64,000 nucleotides of DNA from Alicyclobacillus herbarius DSM 13609 (GTDB taxonomy: Bacteria > Bacillota > Bacilli > Alicyclobacillales > Alicyclobacillaceae). Of this stretch, positions 33,890-42,240 are shown in pieces; the first letter of the stretch is position 1; each line of letters begins with the position of its first letter. Under the pieces are notes generated by a model, which was given only the letters and a program-made list of their open reading frames with translations, made no database searches and had not been told where the DNA came from. The DNA is taken from NCBI RefSeq assembly GCF_000430585.1, contig NZ_AUMH01000019.1, forward strand, positions 21,689 to 85,688, in the 5' to 3' direction. Both the position numbers and the translations under genes were made by a program.

Positions 33890-33969
33890 GTCCGGAAACG
33901 AGTTTTAGCGGTTGCCCAACGAGGGGTCAGAACTCCCTTTTCGGACACGCATTTAAGCCCTTTCCGGAC
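33890..33969 (-). promoter_or_regulatory. Inverted repeat in the rplI leader
   Basis: GTCCGGAAA (33890-33898) and TTTCCGGAC (33961-33969) are perfect complements bracketing 62 bases, within the 165 bases upstream of rplI. Further TCCGA/TCGGA words lie inside. It could fold in the rplI mRNA leader or form part of a terminator for yybS with read-through. Function is not shown. Confidence 0.35.
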
Positions 33970-34029
33970 TCGCACTTACACGTCACCTTTTATTCTATCG
34001 CTAGCCACGCAAAAAAACGATGGCAGACG

Positions 34030-34938
34030 TTACACGCTGGGACTGCGCGGAGTCCGAAGCACATCGAAGATGCCGACGAGTACGTAAAAATCCGAGATTA
34101 ACCGAACCGACGCGAGCAACACCAAGAGCCCGAGCCATAACGCCCGCCAACGCCGTCCGGATACGCCTTTCCAAAGGCAAATCAGACCCTGAACACCGAG
34201 GAAAAACCCGCTGAGAAACACCACGTTGTGCGCCAACTGTCCAAGCAACGTGGATGATCCAAAGATGCCCAAGAGCAAGAAGGCCAGGGCCGCCAAGTAC
34301 AAGTTGACCACCGAGCGCGGGAGCTTCCAGCCACTCAGCATGCCAACGGGCGGATCGCGCCGGCGCAGTACGTAGCGGCACACACTCCAGTTCAAGGCCG
34401 TGACCAAAAACGCCGTGAGTATAAGAACGCCGGGCAGCATCACCTGCAGCCAAGCAATGGTATGGGCAATCAGCGCTGCCCCTTCTCCACGCGACAGTCC
34501 CGTCCCGGGCCCCGCGTTAACCAGCCAACGCGTCCACTCTTCACGCCAGGTATCATAGAAGCCCTCCGCACCTCCCCCGGATGCGGCGAGAATCCCGAGC
34601 TCCAACATCGTGCCACAGAGCGTGGCGCCAATCCAAGCAAAGTACGGGGACTCCCGTCGGCTTAGGGCGTCGCCCAAGATGACGGCGACCGCGGTCATCC
34701 AAACGCTGAATAAGACCGCCAGCCATCCAGTTCCAGCCACAAACAGGGCTGTACCGGCAATGGCAGCCAATCCGAGAACCGGGCCTAAGGAATTCAGACA
34801 GTAGATTATCGCCAGCGGAACAGGAAACAGCCAAACGCCCGCCGTCGGGCCCAGTGGGCTGAGCGTCAAGGCAATCAATCCGACAAACCAGCCCCCCGCC
34901 CACACGTGCTCCCGAGCCGCTGTGGCGCGGCGGTTCAT
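34030..34938 (-). CDS. DUF2232 membrane protein, YybS-like
   Basis: A 302-residue polytopic membrane protein with about eight hydrophobic segments (for example TAGVWLFPVPLAIIYCL and VNLYLAALAFLLLGIFGSS). Its place just upstream of rplI and its length match YybS of B. subtilis, a DUF2232 protein whose fold resembles substrate-binding S components of ECF transporters. No motif tells the function. The start at 34938 follows GGGGTGAGGGT; the stop of the gene before it is 4 bases upstream. Confidence 0.8.
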   Translation of the reverse strand: MNRRATAAREHVWAGGWFVGLIALTLSPLGPTAGVWLFPVPLAIIYCLNSLGPVLGLAAIAGTALFVAGTGWLAVLFSVWMTAVAVILGDALSRRESPYFAWIGATLCGTMLELGILAASGGGAEGFYDTWREEWTRWLVNAGPGTGLSRGEGAALIAHTIAWLQVMLPGVLILTAFLVTALNWSVCRYVLRRRDPPVGMLSGWKLPRSVVNLYLAALAFLLLGIFGSSTLLGQLAHNVVFLSGFFLGVQGLICLWKGVSGRRWRALWLGLLVLLASVRLISDFYVLVGIFDVLRTPRSPSV

Positions 34939-34942
34939 ACCC

Positions 34943-35239
34943 TCACCCCTGCGCATGAAAGTGGCGGCGTACAGGATCTAATTCGGTCAAGTCGGCCGCG
35001 TTCGCTGTCGTGGTACGGGGAAGCTGGCGGAGAACCTCCTCATCCATTTGACTAGGCGAGATCCCGACCTGTTGCCCGATGACATACGCGGTACCAATCA
35101 GGCCGGCCAGCGATTGAGAGAGCATGCGTTCGTCTCCTATCTGCAGACCTTCAAACAGGTCCGCAACACGTCTTAGCAGTTCAATCTTTGCAGACTCAAT
35201 GGAGCGGATTCGACGGGCGATTTGCATGTGAGGTTCCAT
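34943..35239 (-). CDS. MazG-like helical protein
   Basis: A 98-residue all-helical protein (RIRSIESAKIELLRRVADLF, then AGLIGTAYVIGQQVGISPSQ MDEEV) like the short MazG-like proteins found beside yybS and rpsR in Bacillales. MazG proteins hydrolyse nucleoside triphosphates, but the EExxE metal-binding motif is not obvious here, so catalysis is doubtful. Possible starts are 35251 (GTG), 35239 and 35227; AAGGAGG fits 35239 with a long spacer. It precedes the DUF2232 gene with a 4-base gap. Confidence 0.7.
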   Translation of the reverse strand: MEPHMQIARRIRSIESAKIELLRRVADLFEGLQIGDERMLSQSLAGLIGTAYVIGQQVGISPSQMDEEVLRQLPRTTTANAADLTELDPVRRHFHAQG

Positions 35240-35357
35240 CGTCGCCGCCACACCCTCCTTCCGGGTCGTTCCCTGAAAGCCGCAATTCTTGTTTTATTTC
35301 CACCTTTCCCGAACGAAATCCTGCTACAGCACCCTGCTGCAGGCCGAAATCCCGCGA

Positions 35358-35412
35358 AACAGACAAGGGGCTGTCCCCACCCACCTCCCGATGGGTTTTC
35401 AGACAGCCCCCA
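35358..35412 (-). terminator. Intrinsic terminator after rpsR
   Basis: On the minus strand GGGGCTGTC and GACAGCCCC form the base of a stem that encloses an inner ACCCA/TGGGT helix, followed by TTGTCTGTTT. It ends the rpsF-ssb-rpsR transcript 60 bases past the rpsR stop. Confidence 0.75.
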
Positions 35413-35470
35413 GAAAAGAACCCTGTCTCCATGCTTTCAAGACACGGCATTCAGTCCGACGAACTCGTCA

Positions 35471-35701
35471 TCACTCGGTTGTATACGGTAGCAGCGCCAC
35501 CTGGCGCGCCCGCTTGATGGCCACCGTCACCTGACGCTGATGACGCGCGCAGTTGCCCGTAATTCGCCGAGGCAGGATTTTCCCGCGCTCCGTCAAAAAC
35601 TTTTGCAGGCGAGCGATGTCCTTGTAATCTGCCTGGTCAATCTTGTCCACACAAAACTGGCAAACCTTGCGCCGCTTGCCACCACGACCTCTACGCGGCA
35701 T
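35471..35701 (-). CDS. rpsR: 30S ribosomal protein S18
   Basis: A 76-residue small-subunit protein partnering S6 on the platform. The sequence contains the family block [20 protein letters not shown] and [20 protein letters not shown]. The CQFCVDK pair, with the later Cys and His, makes this the zinc-binding type, in contrast to cysteine-free versions of S18. It is the last gene of rpsF-ssb-rpsR and is followed by a terminator. Confidence 0.97.
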   Translation of the reverse strand: MPRRGRGGKRRKVCQFCVDKIDQADYKDIARLQKFLTERGKILPRRITGNCARHQRQVTVAIKRARQVALLPYTTE

Positions 35702-35756
35702 TCGTCTTCACCCCCGTCTTCCAACCACAGGCTTAGCCCATGGCGTTCTTGAACCG

Positions 35757-36224
35757 TTAAAACGGCAAATCATCATCCGAGATGTCAATCATCTGGCTAT
35801 CATCGGCAAACGGATCATCCTCAAAGCTGGGTGTACGCTGAGGTGACGGACGATTCCCCATGGCCGCCGCAGCCGCCGGTCGATTGGACAGCTGGGCTCC
35901 ATCACTGCCGCGATCCAGAAAACGCACCGTCTCGGCCACGACCTCGGCGACGCGCACGCGCTGCCCTTCGCGGTTTTCATAGCTGCGGATTTGCAGACGA
36001 CCATCCACCGCCGCCAACCTGCCTTTGTGCAGGTATTGCGCACAGATTTCAGCCTGCTTCTGCCAGACGACGATGTTGATAAAGTCGGTCTCACGCTCTC
36101 CGTTCTGGTTGCTGCGCATACGGTCGACCGCCAACGTAAACGAGGCCACCGCAGTGCCACTATTCGTATAGCGTAATTCAGGATCCGCAGTCAGCCGCCC
36201 AATCAGAATCACCCGGTTCAGCAT
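35757..36224 (-). CDS. ssb: Single-stranded DNA-binding protein
   Basis: A 155-residue SSB with an N-terminal OB fold (MLNRVILIGRLTADPELRYT, TDFINIVVWQKQAE, GRLQIRSYENREGQRV) for residues 1-110. A Pro/Asn/Gln-rich linker leads to the acidic tip DISDDDLPF, the docking site for RecO, PriA and other partners. It lies between rpsF and rpsR, the conserved order in Firmicutes, and is expressed from the rpsF promoter. Confidence 0.97.
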   Translation of the reverse strand: MLNRVILIGRLTADPELRYTNSGTAVASFTLAVDRMRSNQNGERETDFINIVVWQKQAEICAQYLHKGRLAAVDGRLQIRSYENREGQRVRVAEVVAETVRFLDRGSDGAQLSNRPAAAAAMGNRPSPQRTPSFEDDPFADDSQMIDISDDDLPF

Positions 36225-36244
36225 ACCTACCCCTCCACTTGGAT

Positions 36245-36532
36245 CTATTCGCCCAAGCGCACGGTGAGGTATCGAAGCACTGCGTCCTCGATTCTCAACA
36301 CGCGCTCCAGCTCCTTGGATACATCCGTGTCCGCTGTGTAGCGCATGAGCACATAGTAACCCTCGCGGTACTTGTTGATCTCGTACGCCAGACGGCGCTT
36401 GCCGATTTCTTGCAGTTCGTCAATCTGCCCGCCGCGTTCGCTGACAAGAGCCTGGTATTTCGATACCAGCTCCGACGTCTGCTCCGGCTCAAGATCGGGG
36501 GTCAGTACGTACATGGTCTCATACTGGCGCAT
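36245..36532 (-). CDS. rpsF: 30S ribosomal protein S6
   Basis: A 95-residue protein with the ferredoxin-like fold: MRQYETMYVLTPDLE, RRLAYEINKYREGYYVLM and EDAVLRYLTVRLGE. It forms the S6:S18 pair. The ATG at 36532 has AAGGAGG 8 bases upstream; the GTG nine bases before it lies inside that Shine-Dalgarno. It is the first gene of rpsF-ssb-rpsR. Confidence 0.96.
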   Translation of the reverse strand: MRQYETMYVLTPDLEPEQTSELVSKYQALVSERGGQIDELQEIGKRRLAYEINKYREGYYVLMRYTADTDVSKELERVLRIEDAVLRYLTVRLGE

Positions 36533-36557
36533 TCGAGTCACCTCCTTCTGGACTTCG

Positions 36558-36579
36558 GCCCTGCTTCACCGTGCAGAGC
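36558..36579 (-). promoter_or_regulatory. Possible S6:S18 autoregulatory leader hairpin
   Basis: In the rpsF leader on the minus strand GCTCTGC and GCAGGGC (36573-36579 and 36558-36564) form a 7-bp stem with the loop ACGGTGAA. In many bacteria an S6:S18 complex binds a leader hairpin with a conserved CCG-containing element. A fit to that consensus was judged by eye only. Confidence 0.35.
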
Positions 36580-36617
36580 AAGGATGCGGCCGCCATATGT
36601 GGACGTGCCAATATTTT

Positions 36618-36648
36618 ATTTTACTATAGCGCTTCAGCGGACACAAGA
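36618..36648 (-). promoter_or_regulatory. Promoter of rpsF-ssb-rpsR
   Basis: On the minus strand TTGTGT and TAAAAT are 17 bases apart (complement of roughly 36618-36648), 85-110 bases before the rpsF start, inside the only AT-rich stretch of this spacer (TATTTTATTTTACTATA on the plus strand). Confidence 0.5.
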
Positions 36649-36700
36649 CACAGATCGAAAGGCTCTTTGTTCACAATGCCCATCAAGCTCAGAACAAAGA

Positions 36701-37801
36701 CTAAACATTGAACCGGAAGTGCATCACGTCGCCGTCCTGGACAACATAATCCTTGCCTTCCAGCCGCACCTTTCCAGCCTCGCGGGCCGCTGCGTACGAT
36801 CCCGCCTGAACTAGGTCGTCGCAAGATACTACTTCAGCGCGGATAAACCCTTTTTCAAAGTCGGTGTGAATCACGCCGGCCGCCTGCGGCGCGCGCGTGC
36901 CGCGGCGGATCGTCCAGGCGCGCACCTCAGGTTCGCCCGCTGTAAAATACGTAATCAGGCCGAGTAGGTGATACGAGGCCCGAATCAACCGGTCAAGCCC
37001 TGCTTCCGCGAGCCCTAGGTCGGCCAGAAAGGCACGCCGGTCTTCGCCTTCCAGTTCGGCGATTTCGGCCTCTAGCTGCGCACAGACGGGTACCACCTCG
37101 GCCCCTTCCGCCTGAGCCCGTTCGCGCACCGTCTGCACGTGTACGTTCGCGTCGGCGTCCAGGATCTCGTCCTCACCCAGATTCGCGACGTACAGAACCG
37201 GCTTTTGGGTCAACAGGTGCAAGTCGCGCAGGAACGCGGTCTCCTCCTCGGACAAGGCGCATGTCCGGGCCGGTTGCCCTTCCTCAAGGTGACCGGCCAG
37301 CCGTTCCAAAGCGGCCGCTTCCAGCACATAGCGCTTCTCCCCGCTCTTTTGATTCTTCCGTGCGCGCTCCAGGCGTCGATTGACCGTTTCCAGGTCGGCC
37401 AAAATCAACTCTAGGTTGATGACATCCATGTCCCGAGCGGGATCGACCTTGCCGCTGACGTGGGTAATATCCCCATTTTCGAAACAGCGGACGACATGGA
37501 CAATCGCATCGACTTCGCGAATGTGGCCAAGAAACTTGTTACCAAGCCCCTCGCCGCGGCTGGCGCCCTCGACCAAGCCCGCGATGTCGACAAACTCAAA
37601 CGTGGTCGGCACAATCCGGCGTGGATGCACCACGTCCGCCAGCTGTTGCAACCGCCCGTCGGGAACCTCCACGACACCGACGTTCGGGTCAATCGTGCAG
37701 AACGGATAGTTGGCTGCGTCCGCGCCAGCATTCGTAATGGCGTTAAACAGCGTCGATTTGCCGACATTCGGCAGACCTACAATTCCTGCCTGCAGTGGCA
37801 T
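36701..37801 (-). CDS. ychF: Ribosome-binding ATPase YchF (OLA1 family)
   Basis: A 366-residue Obg-family P-loop protein. G1 is [15 protein letters not shown] near the N-terminus, G3 is [19 protein letters not shown], and the degenerate G4 (YVANLGEDE, in place of NKxD) explains its ATP preference. A helical arm follows (about 120-200) and a TGS domain ends the protein ([35 protein letters not shown]). It binds ribosomes and influences stress responses. The start at 37801 follows GAGGTG. It stands between the rpsF operon and yyaF-type neighbours as in B. subtilis. Confidence 0.96.
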   Translation of the reverse strand: MPLQAGIVGLPNVGKSTLFNAITNAGADAANYPFCTIDPNVGVVEVPDGRLQQLADVVHPRRIVPTTFEFVDIAGLVEGASRGEGLGNKFLGHIREVDAIVHVVRCFENGDITHVSGKVDPARDMDVINLELILADLETVNRRLERARKNQKSGEKRYVLEAAALERLAGHLEEGQPARTCALSEEETAFLRDLHLLTQKPVLYVANLGEDEILDADANVHVQTVRERAQAEGAEVVPVCAQLEAEIAELEGEDRRAFLADLGLAEAGLDRLIRASYHLLGLITYFTAGEPEVRAWTIRRGTRAPQAAGVIHTDFEKGFIRAEVVSCDDLVQAGSYAAAREAGKVRLEGKDYVVQDGDVMHFRFNV

Positions 37802-38031
37802 GTCTACACCTCTTTCCAATCAGTCCGCTTGGCTCATTATAGGCAATGGGACTAGGTGACACAATAACGTCAGGTACAAATCTGCTCGCTATGGTGCGAA
37901 TAAGCCCGCGAAATTGTTCCTGTTCGGGTTCAGTCCCACAGAGTCCGCCATATCCCGTTTCGAATGAATGGTCAATTGGCGATGTTTTCGTTAAGATGGG
38001 AATGGGGACTCGTGCGAAAGGAGGTGTCGGT

Positions 38032-38142
38032 ATGCTCAAGCGGCTTATCCGTCGGTTAAAGGGCCGCAGGTTGGTTGTGCGGGGTTTGGCCGCAGAAATG
38101 CGTCAGCCGGCCTCAAAGCGCGAATTTATGGCGTGCGCCTGA
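38032..38142 (+). CDS. Small basic protein, unannotated type (36 residues)
   Basis: An ATG with a very strong ribosome site (AAAGGAGG, 7 bases upstream) opens 36 codons: MLKRLIRRLKGRRLVVRGLA, then E-M-R-Q-P and on to a stop. It is strongly basic with an amphipathic N-terminal helix. A terminator lies 95 bases downstream on the same strand. The reading frame is probably expressed, but no family is recognised, and it could be a leader peptide. It lies in the 450-base spacer between ychF and the DUF951 gene, running opposite to its neighbours. Confidence 0.45.
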   Translation: MLKRLIRRLKGRRLVVRGLAAEMRQPASKREFMACA

Positions 38143-38236
38143 TGTCGTCTGAGACCGGCAGCCCCGATTGGGGCCTACTCTTGAGATAGGTCTGAGGACT
38201 CTGTTCTTCATTCGATTTCTGCCATCATTGAAATCT

Positions 38237-38262
38237 GGAGCCCGCGTTTGGGCTCCTTTTAT
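38237..38262 (+). terminator. Intrinsic terminator downstream of the small basic gene
   Basis: GGAGCCC (38237-38243) pairs with GGGCTCC (38250-38256) across a 6-base loop, followed by TTTTATT. The T run overlaps the stop of the converging DUF951 gene. Confidence 0.75.
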
Positions 38263-38465
38263 TCCTCTTGTGGAGTTCCCGCGGGCACCAGAACGCGCCG
38301 AAACGCGCGATCGAACTTTGACCTAGGCAACAGCACGCTGTGACCGCACTTTTCGCACTTGATTCGGATGTCCATGCCCATTCGAATGATCCGCCAGCGG
38401 TTTTCGCCACAGGCGTGCGGTTTTTTCAGCTGCACCACATCGTCCATCCCATACGCTCCACTCAT
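38259..38465 (-). CDS. DUF951 family protein (YyzM-like)
   Basis: A 68-residue protein with the family core DVVQLKKPHACGENRW, then MDIRIKCEKCGHSVLLPRSK. The Cys in HACG and the CEKCGH pair could bind a metal. DUF951 proteins are conserved near mscS and ychF in Firmicutes; function is unknown, an RNA- or nucleic-acid-binding role has been suggested by the fold. The start overlaps the mscS stop (ATGA), so translation is coupled; 38447 is another possible start. Confidence 0.88.
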   Translation of the reverse strand: MSGAYGMDDVVQLKKPHACGENRWRIIRMGMDIRIKCEKCGHSVLLPRSKFDRAFRRVLVPAGTPQEE

Positions 38466-39367
38466 CCTCTACCTTCCTCCCGCAGAGGCGAGGGTGACCC
38501 CGTCTCGCCTTGAAACGTGATGACCGTACGCTGGGTGGGCATGTCAATCCCCGCTGCTGTAAACGCCTCGGCAGCCTGCCGCAGGGCCAGTCTCTGGACC
38601 CCGAAGTGCGTATAAGGAGCACACTCGGCGGTGGCACGCAGCACAATTTGCTGGGCGTCGATGTTCTGCACCCCCACTACCGTGACCTCCCCGACCACAT
38701 CCGGGCTCTCCTCAGCTACTTGACGCATCACCTGCTCTAGAACTTCTACAGCGTGATCGACATCCGCCATGCGGGAAATCGCAATATCGACGACGGCTAT
38801 ACTGTTGTAGCGAGAGTGATTGGTGACCTGCTGCACCAACCCGTTCGGGATAATTTCGAGTTCCCCCGTCCAGACGCGAATCTGGGTCAAACGCAGCCCC
38901 ATGAGCACCACCTCACCGGTAATGCCGTTGATGGTGACGTAATCCCCGACCGCATACTGGTCTTCAAACAGGATGAAAAACCCGGTGAGAATGTCTTTGA
39001 TAAGGCTTTGTGCGCCAAAACCAACCGCCAAACCGGCAATTCCGGCTCCCGCCAAGAGCGCCCCCACGTGAAAGTTGAACGTTTCCAGGACGCAAAGCAG
39101 CCAGATGAAATACAGGGTGTAGCGGAGTACATTCTGTAAGAGGGAACGCATGGTGCTCTTGCGCCGCGCGTCCATGCGCATCGCGCGCGAATCAAGCACC
39201 CGGCCGAGAACCTTCGACAAAACGCGGTTGGCCAGCTTCATAATCGCGAAGAGAACGGCTGCTTCAACCAGGTGTGTGACGATGTTCAAAGGCGGCTGAA
39301 AGAATTCTGAACCGTGGGTCTGAATGAATGACTCGACCTGTGCCCGCAAGGTTGTGGGCTCTGACAC
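38462..39367 (-). CDS. mscS: Small-conductance mechanosensitive channel (MscS family)
   Basis: A 301-residue osmotic-release channel. Membrane helices occupy about 25-150, with the pore helix GALLAGAGIAGLAVGFGAQS and then KDILTGFFILFEDQYAVGDYV. The beta domain follows (VTINGITGEVVLMGLRLTQIR) and then the alpha/beta vestibule domain ending RTVITFQGE. The start is GTG at 39367 with GGAGG 7 bases upstream, since the upstream open frame of 90 codons lacks a ribosome site. It precedes the DUF951 gene, which it overlaps. B. subtilis has ykuT/yhdY-type homologues and a copy beside yyaF. Confidence 0.92.
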   Translation of the reverse strand: MSEPTTLRAQVESFIQTHGSEFFQPPLNIVTHLVEAAVLFAIMKLANRVLSKVLGRVLDSRAMRMDARRKSTMRSLLQNVLRYTLYFIWLLCVLETFNFHVGALLAGAGIAGLAVGFGAQSLIKDILTGFFILFEDQYAVGDYVTINGITGEVVLMGLRLTQIRVWTGELEIIPNGLVQQVTNHSRYNSIAVVDIAISRMADVDHAVEVLEQVMRQVAEESPDVVGEVTVVGVQNIDAQQIVLRATAECAPYTHFGVQRLALRQAAEAFTAAGIDMPTQRTVITFQGETGSPSPLREEGRG

Positions 39368-39456
39368 TAGGATACCTCCAACGACGGCACACCAAAAGCG
39401 CCGAAAGATTTCCCTGCCTACTATAACACAATTCATGTGCGTTTTTGGACAGGCCC

Positions 39457-40050
39457 TTAGGAATGGTGTACGGCCTCCAAGAGGAATGCTGCCGCGTGCA
39501 GGCCGAGCGACGTCGAAGCCCCTTCCGCGAGAAACGAAAACGGGCGGATCCAGCTCAAATCGGCAATGGAGACCGCTGTGAGAAACGCCCAGTACACTCC
39601 ACATCCCGCTCCTAAGGTGAGCGTCGTGGGTGACCATCCGCCAAACCGTCCTCTCACGTCCGGCGTTCGGCGATACACGTCAACAAGGTACGAGGTAATC
39701 ACAAACAATAGGAATACCGCCAAGGTGATTGCCGTGGTGAGCAGTCCGCGCAGGAGTGTCAGGGCCATCCACTGCCCAGGGATCGAATACGCGACGGCCA
39801 CCTCGTGCGCCGGCAGGAACGCAGACAAAACCGGCACGGCAGTGGGCGGAGCAGCGACTTGCTGAGTCAGCCATGCCATCACCCGGCTTCCCGGGGGCAC
39901 CAGCACCTCAGCCAACCAGCCGCTGATGACGGGCGCAGAATACCCTGCCACAAGCATGCCAGCCATCGACAGAGACGCACGGGTGCGCCCACGGCAACCA
40001 AAAAACACGCTGCACCAAGCGATTTCGAGCAACAGGACAAGGTCTATCAC
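39457..40050 (-). CDS. CvpA-like membrane protein
   Basis: A 197-residue protein with about four transmembrane helices. The N-terminal pattern IDLVLLLEIAWCSVFFGCRG, then ASLSMAGMLVAGYSAPVI, resembles CvpA/colicin V production proteins, which start with an Asp-Leu-rich helix and an R-G-F/G-rich turn. A loop of ~30 residues separates two helix pairs (FVITSYLVDVYRRTP). The role is unknown. The GTG at 40050 is chosen on family likeness; its Shine-Dalgarno is weak. The upstream extension of 21 codons is unlikely. Confidence 0.6.
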   Translation of the reverse strand: MIDLVLLLEIAWCSVFFGCRGRTRASLSMAGMLVAGYSAPVISGWLAEVLVPPGSRVMAWLTQQVAAPPTAVPVLSAFLPAHEVAVAYSIPGQWMALTLLRGLLTTAITLAVFLLFVITSYLVDVYRRTPDVRGRFGGWSPTTLTLGAGCGVYWAFLTAVSIADLSWIRPFSFLAEGASTSLGLHAAAFLLEAVHHS

Positions 40051-40192
40051 GCGCGCTCTCTGCCTCTCCCCTGTCTGGAAATAGACGACCTCTAAGCCTT
40101 TATGCCTATTCAAGTGCAGCCCGTCTCCCAGTAGGTATAGTTGAGATTACGCCGACGTATACTGGGATTATTCCAGCCGAGGGGGATTTGAC

Positions 40193-40828
40193 GTGGACCT
40201 CAACTCGAATCCCGAGTCACGCTTTGGCCAGCTGTTTCGAGCCGCCTATGATGATGAACAAGCGTCGAGTCAACTCTGTTCTGTATTGGACAAGATATTC
40301 GACGGCGCGGAAAACCGGCAAATTGTCCTGGTTTGCGTGGGAACGGATAGGTCGACCGGGGACGCCTTTGGACCGATTGTCGGCTCAAAATTGCAAGCGT
40401 ATATCCACATGCCGAACGTGGCGATTTACGGGACGTTGGACGAGCCGGTGCACGCAGTCAACTTAAATGAGGTGCTGTCCAAGATTCAACAACGTCATCC
40501 CAGCGATCCTCTGATCCTCGCGGTCGATGCGTGTTTAGGGAAATTCGAGCATGTCGGGCACATCATTCTCGAACGTGGCCCGCTGCGACCGGGCGCCGGC
40601 GTAAAGAAGACGCTGCCTGAGTTTGGCGCCTACACGCTGACGGGCGTGGTCAACGTCTCTGGGTTTATGGAGTATTTTGTCTTGCAAAACACGCGCTTGG
40701 GGATTGTCATGCGGATGTCGGACGTCGTCGTCGAGGGAATCCGCCGCAGCCTGATTCGACTGGCCTCACGGCGCCAAATCGCTGCCTGGATGCGGCAAAG
40801 TTACGGGGAACCAAACATGGTCCAATGA
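40193..40828 (+). CDS. yyaC: YyaC-type spore protein (DUF1256)
   Basis: A 211-residue protein with the DUF1256 hallmark CVGTDRSTGDAFGPIVG, then AVDACLGKFEHVG and GAYTLTGVVNVSGFMEYFVLQNTRL, like the phosphorylase/hydrolase-like fold of germination protease GPR. In B. subtilis yyaC is forespore-expressed and the protein is annotated as a sporulation protease-like factor. The start GTG at 40193 has GAGGGGGA well placed. It is the strongest evidence in the window for an endospore-former. Monocistronic; a GC hairpin follows. Confidence 0.9.
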   Translation: MDLNSNPESRFGQLFRAAYDDEQASSQLCSVLDKIFDGAENRQIVLVCVGTDRSTGDAFGPIVGSKLQAYIHMPNVAIYGTLDEPVHAVNLNEVLSKIQQRHPSDPLILAVDACLGKFEHVGHIILERGPLRPGAGVKKTLPEFGAYTLTGVVNVSGFMEYFVLQNTRLGIVMRMSDVVVEGIRRSLIRLASRRQIAAWMRQSYGEPNMVQ

Positions 40829-40835
40829 AGCCTTC

Positions 40836-40859
40836 GCCCGCCCGGTGCACCAGGCGGGC
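40836..40859. terminator. Bidirectional terminator hairpin
   Basis: GCCCGCC (40836-40842) pairs with GGCGGGC (40853-40859) across a 10-base loop between the converging yyaC and DUF4446 genes. T runs are short on both sides, so efficiency is uncertain. Confidence 0.5.
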
Positions 40860-40867
40860 TGGTTACC

Positions 40868-41368
40868 TTATCGTTGCAAGGTCCGCTCACGGCCTTCAAT
40901 CACCATTTGTTCCTCTTCCGTCAACGGATATGTAGATTGTCCATGCTGTACAGGTTTTGCGTATACCCGGGATTCGTCACGACCGTATATTGAGGACAAC
41001 ACAACCCCATTCTGATCGTCATCAAGCAGCGCCAAGGAGAAACTCAAATCGCTCCCCACATCCGAAAATGCGTTGAATCGGACCAAACGGGCGCTCGATA
41101 TTTTTCCCTGCAGGGCTTTGCGCAGCTCGTGGTTCTCGGTCGTCAGTCGGTTCACTTCTTGGCGTAGGCTTGCCACGGCATCCAACGTTTGTTCATACAC
41201 CGCGTCCAGGTCCGCACTGGAGTGAATCGATTTCCACTTGTCGAACCGTCGCCTAAGTCTGGACTGACGGGCTATCGCAATGATGGATAGGATGATTGCG
41301 ACGAGTGCCAAGAGACCAGCCACCCCTGCGTACAACTGAGCATCGGTCAATCCAAGTCCATTCAACAA
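40868..41368 (-). CDS. DUF4446 membrane protein
   Basis: A 166-residue protein of the DUF4446 family. It has one N-terminal transmembrane helix (LYAGVAGLLALVAIILSIIAI), a basic stop (ARQSRLRRRF), a predicted coiled coil (ADLDAVYEQTLDAVASLRQE, about 55-95) and a C-terminal globular domain with LVRFNAFSDVGSDLSFSLAL and GVVLSSIYGRDESRVYAKPV. Function is unknown; conserved beside parAB in several Bacillales. Confidence 0.88.
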   Translation of the reverse strand: MLNGLGLTDAQLYAGVAGLLALVAIILSIIAIARQSRLRRRFDKWKSIHSSADLDAVYEQTLDAVASLRQEVNRLTTENHELRKALQGKISSARLVRFNAFSDVGSDLSFSLALLDDDQNGVVLSSIYGRDESRVYAKPVQHGQSTYPLTEEEQMVIEGRERTLQR

Positions 41369-41481
41369 ACCGTCTACTCCTCTCTCCCAGTGGATGAATA
41401 CTGATTCTAAACGGATTCATTCAAAACACGCTTGAAGTAAGAAAGAGCCACCCGGAGCTTCTTTCCGATGCAAGGTTGTGA

Positions 41482-42210
41482 CTACGTCAGCAGCCACGCC
41501 GAGAGGTGAATCCCAGCCGCCTGCAGTTGTCCCCACTTGAGAACCGCCGCCAAAAACATCGCCGGGAGCAGATTTCCGACGAGGATCTTGCGGATTCCCA
41601 ACAGGTTGAATCCAATCGCGGCAATCAAAAGACCGCCAGCTGCTGTCATACACTGAATGACCGGCGGCGAATTCAGGGCGGCCCCACCCAGATGTGAGAG
41701 AATGGCGATGCCCCCCTCGTACACCAAAACCGGCAAAACGGAAAGAATCACGCCGATGCCCAGCGCGGAGGAAAAGACGAGGGCTGTAAACCCGTCAAGC
41801 AAAGACTTCGCGTATAAAGTAGAGTTATTGTTCGAGACCCCACTCTGGATGGCCCCGACGACCGCCATCGATCCAACACAGAAAATCAGACTGGTGGTGA
41901 CAAACGCCTCGGCTGTACGGCCGCTGCCTAGATGTCGAGTACGGCGTTCCACAGCCTGGCCCAGTCGATGGAGAGCTCCTTCAATATCCATCCACTCCCC
42001 CAACCAGCCGCCAGCGACCAAGCTAAAGATAATAATCAGAATATCGTTCGTGTCCTGCAGCGCCATACTGAATCCAATGAGAATCACTGCCAAACCGAGG
42101 CCCTGCAGAATCGTCGACTTCATACGGTCTGGGATGGAGGGCAGCACCATACCAAGCGCGGTGCCGAAGAGGATGGCGAGCGCGTTCACCACAGTTCCAA
42201 GCAAAAACAC
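41482..42210 (-). CDS. DUF554 membrane protein (YdfK-like)
   Basis: A 242-residue protein with about seven transmembrane helices. Family blocks include GTVVNALAILFGTALG at the start, WLGEWMDIEG, IFCVGSMAVVGAIQSG and LLIAAIGFNLLGIRKI. DUF554 proteins are suspected transporters with no known substrate. It precedes spo0J's operon (parAB) on the same strand, 30 bases after the parB stop, and may be co-transcribed with it. Confidence 0.88.
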   Translation of the reverse strand: MFLLGTVVNALAILFGTALGMVLPSIPDRMKSTILQGLGLAVILIGFSMALQDTNDILIIIFSLVAGGWLGEWMDIEGALHRLGQAVERRTRHLGSGRTAEAFVTTSLIFCVGSMAVVGAIQSGVSNNNSTLYAKSLLDGFTALVFSSALGIGVILSVLPVLVYEGGIAILSHLGGAALNSPPVIQCMTAAGGLLIAAIGFNLLGIRKILVGNLLPAMFLAAVLKWGQLQAAGIHLSAWLLT

Positions 42211-42240
42211 TCCAGCACCGCCTTTTGCCTACGATGTAAC

